Shown here piece by piece: positions 1-7,300 of a stretch of DNA of 9,025 bases (position 1 is its first letter; every line of letters starts with the position of its first letter). This DNA is from Promethearchaeota archaeon. Its GTDB lineage: Archaea > Asgardarchaeota > Lokiarchaeia > Sigynarchaeales > SOKP01. The position numbers were made by a program, and so were the translations under genes. Location of the stretch: assembly GCA_004524425.1 (NCBI GenBank), contig SDNN01000115.1:1-9025 (forward strand), read 5' to 3'. The notes under the pieces are model-generated. The model worked only from the letters and a program-made list of their open reading frames with translations, made no database searches and was not told the DNA's origin.

Positions 1-1010
1 AGACATCCGCAGAGGCCACATCTGTATTTCTTTCCATACATTCGCGGATAATCCAAAATAATGTTGCTTTTATCAACCGATTCATGGATCATTAATTTAT
101 CCTCATTTCCACATTTAGGACACTTGCGTCTACCTTCCACTTTTTCTATGGTCATGATTGACTCATCAATTTGGCCAGGCATTCCGGGGGCTGCACTAGA
201 AGATATTTCTTTTTTGAGCTCAGGTGTGGAAGTTTCTTCCTCTAAAGTCTCTGTGACCACTTCCTTTATTTCTGTCTTATGTTCTGGTTGTATTGTTTCA
301 GCTGCCTTATCCGCTTGAGTTTCTGGCTCTAATTCTGACTCTGCTCTTAATTGAACAGCATCAGATTCTTTGTAATCCTCTCCCTTGTCTAATGCTGTCA
401 AAAATTTCTCATCATCCCCCTCATCAAAAATTACTTCATTTTGAAGGCCAGCTCTATCGGCATCTATCTTTCTGGCCCATTGTCCTGCTTTTACCTTTTC
501 TTTCACGCTACAACTATTGCCTTGCCAAATATAAACCTTGTTTCCTAAATCCGCGACGAAACAATCCTCTGAATCTAAAGAGCTTTTGTTATAGGGAACT
601 TGGATCATCTTCATGGCATTTATATCTTCAAACTCCTCTGACGAAACGCGATATAACACGTTTTTATGCTCAGCAAATTGCGCCCAATCTCCCGTGACTA
701 CATCTTTTAGCATCGTTTTAGCAATGTTTTTGGATACTATTTTCATGGCACCCATGGAAGCAACTGCCTTTAAAAATTCTGCCGTTTCTTGCCCCTCATC
801 AACAGTTATGATTTTGGCTGCGCCCCCTCTCTCTTGATCTAATTTTCGAGCACTAGCGGCACCAGCTGTTTTTTCATCAACACTACATTTACTTCCTATC
901 CAAACATAAATAGTATTTTGATCGTCTAGTAAATAGACATCTCCTTTAGAAAATACGGGGTTTTTTATTTCATTAAGTTCTCCCTTATTAATCAAGTATA
1001 ACTTTGGCAT
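1..1010 (-). CDS. Two-domain gelsolin-like protein with C-terminal zinc ribbon (3' end cut by window edge)
   Basis: An open frame runs on the minus strand from ATG at 1010 to the left edge: 336 codons without a stop. Two gelsolin-type domains are visible. Domain 1 (about residues 17-95) has the run GDVYLLDD, then IYVWIG with W37, then the helix EKTAGAASARKLD and the strand KIITVDEG. Domain 2 (about 125-220) repeats this order with VYIWQG (W162), EKVKAGQWARKID and EVIFDEG. A Glu/Thr/Pro-rich linker (about 222-290) leads to a zinc ribbon with C297-P-K-C300-G and, 30 residues later, C331-G-L-C334-G. Gelsolin-family domains bind, cap or sever actin filaments, often with calcium, and Asgard archaea are known to encode such proteins beside their own actins. 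The role here is inferred from that. The second zinc knuckle is complete, so the stop is probably only a few residues outside the window. No Shine-Dalgarno motif precedes the ATG. The gene lies 197 bp downstream of the aminotransferase on the same strand. Confidence 0.88.
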   Translation of the reverse strand, partial: MPKLYLINKGELNEIKNPVFSKGDVYLLDDQNTIYVWIGSKCSVDEKTAGAASARKLDQERGGAAKIITVDEGQETAEFLKAVASMGAMKIVSKNIAKTMLKDVVTGDWAQFAEHKNVLYRVSSEEFEDINAMKMIQVPYNKSSLDSEDCFVADLGNKVYIWQGNSCSVKEKVKAGQWARKIDADRAGLQNEVIFDEGDDEKFLTALDKGEDYKESDAVQLRAESELEPETQADKAAETIQPEHKTEIKEVVTETLEEETSTPELKKEISSSAAPGMPGQIDESIMTIEKVEGRRKCPKCGNEDKLMIHESVDKSNIILDYPRMYGKKYRCGLCGC

Positions 1011-1207
1011 GATATTATCAACTTCTTATTTGCATTTTTTAAATTTAGATTTTTTAATTATATAATTTTTTCTAAATATAAGATATACTATTTTTTTAAA
1101 AATATATGGTATAATTTCAAAATAAATTCCTACTTTTTATATTTTTTTTACTTTATCTTTAAGGGCAATTATAGGAATCGTATTTAGAAATTTTTGAATT
1201 AGCCATG
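1011..1207 (-). promoter_or_regulatory. AT-rich spacer, likely holding the gelsolin-like gene's promoter
   Basis: These 197 bp between the aminotransferase stop and the gelsolin-like start are extremely AT-rich and hold no convincing small gene. Read on the minus strand there are several TATA-like stretches (for example ACCATATATTTTT near 1095-1110 and TTATATAATT near 1060-1070). The base composition is too biased to choose one. A separate promoter for the gelsolin-like gene is plausible, but read-through from the aminotransferase gene cannot be excluded. Confidence 0.3.
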
Positions 1208-2578
1208 TTAGAAATCATTTAAAGCTAATTGAATTCTTTTCACTATTTCAGGGATTTGTGAACTATCTATTGAGCAATAAGCAATTCTTATTCCATTTAT
1301 GTTTTCTTTCGGTTTTTCTGTTGGTATGACTCCGACTTTATATTTCCTTAACAGATGATCCGCAAAGTCAGTTGCTTTAATCTTATTTAGGTTTAGGAAG
1401 AGAAAAAAGCCTCCTGAATTCGGATCAATTGAAATATCGGGATTATCGATTTTAGCAAACTCCGCATTGATTTTCTGGTATCTTGCCTTGAGCAAATCTT
1501 TTACTTTACTTTGTTCAGCTATGATTTGGTCCATTCCTTTTTGTTCAAATAATTTGTAAGTTACTGCCTGATAAAAGTAATTACAATTTGAAATAGTACT
1601 CCGATTCATTCCTTCTAATTTATTTAAAATCTCTTCTTTTGCTTTTTCCAAATCCGCCTCATTTGAAAACCATTTAGGTTTCAATCCAAGAGTCAAAAAA
1701 CCGACTCTTCCTCCGTACATTAATAGTTCCTTGGTGATCCCATCCAATTTAATGGGAATGACCTCCTCTTCTAATTCATGCAAATCATAAAATATTGATT
1801 TATTCAATACTTTATCCTCATAAACATATGGTTCATACGCATCATCAACCATGACTATTATAGGTTTTTCCTTATCTTGATTTCTTTTTAATACTTCAAT
1901 GAGTTGATTAGCTTCTTCTTTGAGTGGAATATATCCCGTAGGATTATTCGGAAAATTTAATAGGATGATAATTTTATTCTGTTTTCTAGAGACTTCTTTA
2001 ATAGTCTCTTCTAAACCTTCAAGATTCAACCTATCATTCTTGAAAAAATCAAAGGACTTTATTTTCGCGTTAAGATTCCTTATAATGATGTTATCATAAT
2101 TTCCCCATCTTTTATTGGGTGATATGATATGGTCACCAGGATTTAGAAATAAGGAGCATGCTAAATATATACCGTTTGTGACTCCTGCGGTAATAAGGGG
2201 CTTTGTAATGAATTTCTCTAATCGAGAAATTTTATTTTTTTCTTTATCTTTATCATATTTTGCCTTTTTAATGATCCAATTTTTCCAAATTTCTCTCGTT
2301 TTGGCTAGTCCTCCAATTGAAGTATATGGGACGAGTTCTTCTATTTTTATGCTTGAATAATTTCTTAAATCTCCTAAATAGCAAGGTAGCCATTCATTGG
2401 ATCCTCCATCAATGAAATCTTTCTCAAATCCAAAAGCAGATCCCACGGTTGCTATATATTCTGCTTCCTTCTTTGCTCTTCCCGACCAATAAAATATGCC
2501 ATCCGGAAGAAAAATTCTCTTTCCTAACTCAGAAAGTGCATCGTAGAGGGGTATGTTTTTGATTTTATTAAATTCCAT
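1208..2578 (-). CDS. Class I/II PLP-dependent aminotransferase (substrate unknown)
   Basis: This 456-residue protein is a fold-type I aminotransferase that would transfer an amino group using pyridoxal phosphate in the cytosol. The motifs are in the family order: the start of the large domain, TAGVTNGI (about 130-137); NFPNNPTG (208-215), with N212 in the cofactor-binding position; VDDAY (244-248), with D245 expected to pair with the pyridine nitrogen; the lysine motif GITKELLMYGGRVGF, with Schiff-base K283 and phosphate-binding R291 eight residues later, as in aspartate aminotransferase; and a C-terminal NGIRIAYC, with R431 at the usual substrate-carboxylate arginine. At 456 residues it is longer than the usual 390-400. 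Part of the excess lies before residue 125, with Lys-rich insertions near 103-120. The lysine motif lacks the common SxSK form and reads LDGITKE, which I associate with a less-studied subgroup. The substrate cannot be read from the sequence. Proximity to proB and proA suggests a glutamate link but proves nothing. A weak AAGGA lies 11-12 bases before the ATG. Confidence 0.87.
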   Translation of the reverse strand: MEFNKIKNIPLYDALSELGKRIFLPDGIFYWSGRAKKEAEYIATVGSAFGFEKDFIDGGSNEWLPCYLGDLRNYSSIKIEELVPYTSIGGLAKTREIWKNWIIKKAKYDKDKEKNKISRLEKFITKPLITAGVTNGIYLACSLFLNPGDHIISPNKRWGNYDNIIIRNLNAKIKSFDFFKNDRLNLEGLEETIKEVSRKQNKIIILLNFPNNPTGYIPLKEEANQLIEVLKRNQDKEKPIIVMVDDAYEPYVYEDKVLNKSIFYDLHELEEEVIPIKLDGITKELLMYGGRVGFLTLGLKPKWFSNEADLEKAKEEILNKLEGMNRSTISNCNYFYQAVTYKLFEQKGMDQIIAEQSKVKDLLKARYQKINAEFAKIDNPDISIDPNSGGFFLFLNLNKIKATDFADHLLRKYKVGVIPTEKPKENINGIRIAYCSIDSSQIPEIVKRIQLALNDF

Positions 2579-2840
2579 TTTCTTATTTTCCTTTTACTTT
2601 TTTATTTCTAAATTGAACAAATTTAAATTTTAATATGAAAAACTTGATAAAAACTTAATTAAAAAAAATTTTATTGAAAAATCTTTTATTAAACATGTTT
2701 TTTTTGAAAAAAATAAAATTGAATTATCATTATGTGTTTTTTTTTGAAACCTTTTCAAGCGAATTAATCTCAAAAAATTTTGAAATTTTAAAGTGCATTA
2801 AAAGTTGAAAATAAATACGAAAAAACATATACATACAATT
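2579..2840. promoter_or_regulatory. Divergent AT-rich intergenic region between aminotransferase and tail-anchored protein genes
   Basis: These 262 bp separate two divergently read genes and must hold both promoters unless transcription begins elsewhere. The region is A/T-tract rich, with several runs of 8-10 T or A. A short perfect inverted repeat, AAAATTT-TG-AAATTTT, lies at 2774-2789. An AAATAAATA stretch at about 2808-2816 is placed about 28 bases before the plus-strand ATG, which would fit an archaeal TATA box driving a nearly leaderless transcript. On the minus side an AAATTTAAAT stretch near 2620-2630 lies about 50 bases before the aminotransferase ATG. No gene or RNA was recognised here. 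Confidence 0.35.
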
Positions 2841-3314
2841 ATGAGTAATGAAAAAAATTTAGAAAAGAAACAAGAACCAGAAAATCCTTTCCTTAAAGGT
2901 TGGAATGACTTTGTCTCAGGTCTGAGTAAAGGGTTCGACAATTTTAGAGATACTCTCGAAGAGCAAAGCAAAAAGGCTGTGGAAGATTGGGAGGAAAGCG
3001 GCAACAAGGTTAATAAATTCTTTCAAGATGTCGGCGAAAATTGGAATAAACAAGTCGAAAGATGGAAGGGTGATGTAGAAAAAGCCCAAATAGAAAATCA
3101 GGCTCAATGGGAGGCATCAACCGCCAAAATCAAGGCAGACATGGAGAAATGGCAGGATCAAACACGAAAGGACTGGAAGGATGGTGTTAAGACCTGGAAC
3201 AGGAGCGTGGTAAAAGGAGCATACATGTTCATGATTGTGATGATTCCTATCATTATCGTGTTAGTATTGGTCATTTGGGTGATCACCCAATTCCTTGGTT
3301 TGATTCCGGGCTAA
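2841..3314 (+). CDS. Trp-rich amphipathic-helix protein with C-terminal membrane anchor
   Basis: I do not recognise the family. From ATG 2841 the product is 157 residues. Residues 1-17 are polar. Residues 18-125 are predicted to be almost wholly helical and rich in Lys, Glu, Gln and Asp, with Trp at 21, 50, 68, 75, 90, 104, 112 and 119. From residue 50 on, the Trp steps are 18, 7, 15, 14, 8 and 7, all close to whole helical turns, so the tryptophans would form one stripe. Residues about 127-154 (AYMFMIVMIPIIIVLVLV onward) form one strong membrane segment ending three residues before the stop, so this looks like a tail-anchored protein with a cytosolic N-terminus. There is no signal peptide. 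A TTG at 2805 in the same frame would add 12 residues, but the ATG has the better start codon and gives a natural polar N-terminus. By partial hand count the gene has more G+C than its downstream neighbours, which could reflect high expression. A membrane-scaffold or apolipoprotein-like role is only a guess. Confidence 0.82.
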   Translation: MSNEKNLEKKQEPENPFLKGWNDFVSGLSKGFDNFRDTLEEQSKKAVEDWEESGNKVNKFFQDVGENWNKQVERWKGDVEKAQIENQAQWEASTAKIKADMEKWQDQTRKDWKDGVKTWNRSVVKGAYMFMIVMIPIIIVLVLVIWVITQFLGLIPG

Positions 3315-3380
3315 AGTAAATATCATTTTATTTAGACAATGGCATTGCAGGCAATTCTATTTAATAATCATCTAATATAG

Positions 3381-3405
3381 AATTTAATTAATAAGTAATT
3401 AAATT
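3381..3405. repeat. Perfect 10-bp inverted repeat, all A/T
   Basis: AATTTAATTA at 3381-3390 and its exact reverse complement TAATTAAATT at 3396-3405 are separated by the 5-base loop ATAAG. It lies 67 bases after the tail-anchored protein stop and 82 bases before proB. It could be an operator for a dimeric repressor or a weak RNA hairpin near a transcript end. The surrounding DNA is so AT-rich that chance is a real alternative. Confidence 0.5.
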
Positions 3406-3449
3406 GAAACATTAGAAATAAAATCTAAATTACATCAAATTTTAATAAA

Positions 3450-3457
3450 TTTATATT
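3450..3457 (+). promoter_or_regulatory. Candidate archaeal TATA box for proB
   Basis: TTTATATT lies 30-37 bases before the proB ATG. With the usual archaeal spacing of about 25 bases from TATA to transcription start, the transcript would begin about 5-10 bases before the ATG, giving a nearly leaderless mRNA. That agrees with the lack of a Shine-Dalgarno motif before proB. The call rests on position and consensus alone in AT-rich DNA. Confidence 0.3.
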
Positions 3458-3486
3458 CTCTTATTTAAATCAAGCATTTCATTTCC

Positions 3487-4278
3487 ATGAGAAAATTTCC
3501 TTCTGAATTAAAAAAAATTGTAATAAAAGTAAGCACCCAGATGATTACTGATGGTGTGGCTGAAATATATCATGACAAGCTCCAATCTTTTGTAAGACAA
3601 GTGTCTGATTTGATTAAAAAAGGATACACTGTCATAATAGTCAGTAGTGGTGCGATAGGTTGTGGACTTGCTAAGCTAGGATTAAAAAAAAGACCTAAGG
3701 ATTACAAAAAACTTCAAGCATTAGCTTCTGTTGGCCAAATTCATTTAATGAGTCTATATCAAGAAGAGTTTAATAAGAATGGACTAAACATTGGACAAAT
3801 CTTATTAAGTAGTGATGATACTAAAGATTCCACGAGACGAGCAAATGTAAGAAATACCTTAGAAGTTTTATTAGAAAAAGGAATCGTTCCTATAATTAAC
3901 GAAAATGATTCAGTGGCTATTGAAGAATTACGTTATGGAGATAATGATAAATTGTCTGGGTTGGTAGCGGTGTTATTATTCGTGGATCTCTTGATAATAC
4001 TAACAGACGTGGAAGGGCTGTGCGATAAAAATCCTAAAATACATTCTGAATATAAGATTTTAAAAGTCGTGGAGAAGATTGATGACGATTTAGAAAAGTT
4101 GGTTGAAGATATTGATGGAGGAATTACGTTTGGGGGAATGAAGTCCAAGATCATGACAATCAAGAAATTAACAAACATAGGAATTCCCGCGATCATTACT
4201 TCATTTAATAATGAAGATTTACTAAATAGAATTATTAGTGGACAGGAATTAGGCACTTATTTTTTAGCTCAAAAATAG
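3487..4278 (+). CDS. proB: Glutamate 5-kinase, short form without PUA domain
   Basis: The 263-residue product phosphorylates glutamate to gamma-glutamyl phosphate, the first step of proline synthesis, in the cytosol. It is a complete amino-acid-kinase domain: K14 in IVIKVST, the glutamate-site loop VSSGAIGCG (S54), QALASVGQ (77-84), the NENDSVA motif (138-144, with D141), the GDNDKLSGL segment (151-159, with N153 and D154), ILTDVEGL (171-178) in the nucleotide site, and FGGMKSK (215-221) with K221. Residues were matched by eye to E. coli ProB. That enzyme is about 367 residues because of a C-terminal PUA domain, which is absent here. PUA-less forms are known in bacteria, so this is probably not a truncation. 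One oddity is S16 where the kinase usually has Gly in the KxG(S/T) loop. The short hydrophobic N-terminus has no signal sequence. No Shine-Dalgarno motif is seen. The partner gene proA lies 3.96 kb downstream, beyond the giant gene. Confidence 0.93.
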   Translation: MRKFPSELKKIVIKVSTQMITDGVAEIYHDKLQSFVRQVSDLIKKGYTVIIVSSGAIGCGLAKLGLKKRPKDYKKLQALASVGQIHLMSLYQEEFNKNGLNIGQILLSSDDTKDSTRRANVRNTLEVLLEKGIVPIINENDSVAIEELRYGDNDKLSGLVAVLLFVDLLIILTDVEGLCDKNPKIHSEYKILKVVEKIDDDLEKLVEDIDGGITFGGMKSKIMTIKKLTNIGIPAIITSFNNEDLLNRIISGQELGTYFLAQK

Positions 4279-4357
4279 ATCTTGAAAATACATCAACGAA
4301 AAAGGAAAAGGATTTAATGCTTAAAATAAATTTTTATACAATGTGAAAAATTAAATA

Positions 4358-4366
4358 ATATTATAT
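4358..4366 (+). promoter_or_regulatory. Candidate TATA box for the 1246-residue protein gene
   Basis: ATATTATAT centred about 25 bases before the ATG at 4387 would start transcription at or very near the start codon, giving a leaderless message. A second TATA-like stretch, TTTTTATAC at 4331-4339, would instead give a leader of about 25 bases. That leader would include a weak GGA at 4379-4381, five bases before the ATG. I cannot decide between them. Confidence 0.25.
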
Positions 4367-4386
4367 CCCAATTATTTTGGAACTCT

Positions 4387-7300
4387 ATGATATTTAATTT
4401 AAATTGGATTCCGGAAATCAAATATCGCACTGAAAAAGTATTAAATCCTTTTAATCTGAATAAGAGTGAAAAGTTCATAGAACGTAAAATTAAAAGTGGT
4501 GAAATCCAACAGTCAAATGAGACATTGTTTTATACTTTATTATTAATTTACCAAACGGACCAATTAGATTTAATAGATAAAGAATCACTAAAGAATTATC
4601 TTCTTGATCTTAAGGAAAAAGAGGGTGGTTTCAAATCCAATCAAGATAATGATTGTGCAGATGTTTGGAGCACTTTTTTCTGTATAGCAAGCTTAAAATT
4701 GTTAGGAGTTAGTAATTTTATTGAAGAAAAAGACATAAAATTCATTAAAAATTTACAAAGCTTGAATTCGGGTGGAGATGGAGGATTTTTTCATTGTAGT
4801 TCAAAAGCATGTGAAGATAACTGCTTTGGAAATACATCAATGAAATCAACTTTCTATGCTCTTTCCACATTAGCATTAGTTAAGCAATTGAATAAAATTA
4901 ATCAAAAAGCGGTACAAGATTATTTGAAAAAAAAACCATCCGATGATCTTGAACGAATTTTTCAAATGTTAAGTTTAAAAATTTTAAATAAAAACGAAAA
5001 AATCGATCTTGGGAAACAAAGTTCTATTATTTCGATATGGTCCATCCCCGAAGGAGGCGATAGAACATTTCCCTCCATTAAAATAACTTTTTGGACCATA
5101 ATATGTTTAGGATTAATAAGAAAATTAAATCTGATTGATTTTGGAAGCATGTTTGATTTTTTAAGAATCATGCAGCAAGATTCAGGAGGATTTACTGAAC
5201 AATATACAGGCTTAAGTTCACAAGCTCCAAATTTATTGGATTCTAGTTTGGCTTTGATTTCAATCTATTATGTTTGGGAAAGATTAGTGGATTTAATTGA
5301 AAATGACCTTCTTAAACGAGCGCAAGAGGATTCAATTATTTACTTCTCTAATTTAAGTATTTACTATTCAGTATCTTCAAAATTAGTTAAAAATATAGCC
5401 AATTGGTTAATTAAGAAGGATTTAATTTCTGGAAAGATCTTTAATATAGAATCTAAATTTCAAGAATATTTCAAAGAACAAAATGCAATAACTCAAAATA
5501 TCATAGAGGAAATTATAAAAGTTATTAAATCAAATCCACTAAAAGCTGAAATTGACTTAAATGAATTTAGTAAAAGATTTGGCTTTAGTAATTCACTCGA
5601 AAGAGTTAAGTTAGTGGTGAATGATTTAATAATAAAGGAATTTTTAAAAGGGAAAATAAAATCAACCAAGAAAAAATATTCTCTTTATGATTATCTAGTT
5701 CTCGAAGAATATATAGAAATTTCTGAACCAGTTCCATATGAGAAAATTAAGAAGCAAAAAAATAAGATAAGACGAGTAACAAAAGATTTACTCACGCTGA
5801 GCCCGACTCTAAAATTATTAGTTCAAAAGTCCTCAAAAATAATTGAATCCATGATTGAGCAAGAGAAAATATCTGAGGCTCAAGATAGATTAAACAAAAC
5901 TGTTGAAATAGCAAACCTGAGAATTAATAGTCTTGATAATTTGATGGATTCCGCGAAATCTAATAAACAATATCCCATACCTGACATTTTGCTGAATGAT
6001 TACGAAAAGAATTGGCCAGAAGAAAAATCTTCACTTAAGAAATATATTTCTTCACTAAAATCTTCTCTTGAACAAAAGATTAAAGATAAAGAAGAGTTCA
6101 TTATAAAAAGAGCTAAACAAGCAGAGGATGATATGGCATTAAGGAATTTGATTACACTCAAAAAAGAACAAATTATACAAAAATTAGACCAAAATCAAGA
6201 TAAAATTAGAGATTTCTTTTTAGAAAATTTCACTGACCATGAAGCAGTATATAAATTACTGAAATCCGGAAATGAATTTATTGAAAGTTTAGATTCTAAA
6301 TTAAATTCTGAGATTAAAAAAACCAATGATGCGTTCAATTTTAATACCTTACTGGAATCTGTTGATAAAATAAAAAAGAATTGGATAAATGTACGTGAAA
6401 AAGCAAAAAAGATTTTGGATAATTATGAAGAAATAATTAAAAATCGAGAGACACTACAAAAATTTATCATTGATAAAAGAAAAGAATTAAAAGAACTAAT
6501 TGAAGGATTCAACGAAAGAATCACGGCTCTACTTGGTGAGGATAAGCTAGAGGAGAGTTCGAATTTACTAAAAGAAAGTATTAATGGATTCAATAAAGCT
6601 CTTTCAGATAAATATGAAATATTTAATAAAAAAATAAGTATGATTAATGATGAGGTTGAGGAATTTCCCGATTTTTCAAACGATATCATTCATGACTATA
6701 ACCAGGCTTTAAAAGATGAAGAGAGCAAGTGGAATGAATTCCTTTCGAGCTTAAAAAATAATTTGAACTCTAAATTGGAAATAGAGAGCAGAGATGAATT
6801 ACAACAGAAGATTGAGAATGGAATTGAAGATATCAAAAAAACCATTGAAAAAATGGATAATATTGTCTCTCAACTAATTCAGAATGAAAAGTTTAGTGAT
6901 TCTGAAAATAACATAAATGAATTTTACTCAGAAATTAGTTTAAAAATAAAGAAGTATAATCAAGAATTTGAAAGTTTTATCAATACAGCTTCCAAAAAAT
7001 TTGGAACTTTTGAAGAGACCGTATCCAAGTTAATTCAAAACTGGATTGATTTTAAGGAAAAACTTGAAACTAACTTGGATGAACTCAAAAAAGAATTATT
7101 AATCAAGTTAGACAAGGGTAATTCTGAGTATAAGGAAGATGAGATATATGAAAGAATCGAAAAAGAAATGTCTAAGTTAGATAATGAATTGAATAAACTG
7201 GAATTGAAATATAATTTAATCCTTAAATCTAGAAAAAATCTTGAAGAGAACGAGGCTAAATTTGAGGCAGAACACTCAGAAATTATAGAATCTTTAAATA

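Larger units (their letters stand above)
3315..3486. other. AT-rich spacer before proB
   Basis: These 172 bp hold no gene. They contain a short CAATG/CATTG and ATTGC/GCAAT dyad cluster at about 3337-3355, a perfect AT palindrome at 3381-3405 and a TATA-like box at 3450-3457. The first could lie in the 3' end of the upstream transcript and the last in the proB promoter. Confidence 0.5.

Noticed and set aside
61..837. Three plus-strand open frames of 74-134 codons at 61-318, 293-697 and 613-837
   Set aside because: They lie opposite the gelsolin-like gene, overlap each other in different frames, and show no family motif. The minus-strand frame is open throughout and has clear domains.
2805..2840. 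Upstream TTG start adding 12 residues to the tail-anchored protein
   Set aside because: The added residues (KINTKKHIHTI) are encoded by spacer-like AT-rich DNA, no ribosome site supports the TTG, and the ATG at 2841 gives a natural start.
2579..2840. Small RNA or tRNA gene in the divergent spacer
   Set aside because: No cloverleaf, GGTTC-type T-loop or GC-rich stem is visible. The region is homopolymer-rich and fits a promoter region better.
3337..3355. Small dyads CAATG/CATTG and ATTGC/GCAAT as a terminator hairpin
   Set aside because: The arms are only five bases, overlap each other, and are not followed by a convincing T-run.
3487..4278. proB as a truncated gene because it is about 100 residues shorter than E. 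coli ProB
   Set aside because: The kinase domain is complete to its last strand and ends in a normal stop. PUA-less glutamate kinases are known.
4504..5286. Active farnesyl- or geranylgeranyltransferase beta subunit
   Set aside because: The catalytic zinc ligands were not found by eye and one repeat is degenerate, so only a toroid-like fold is claimed.
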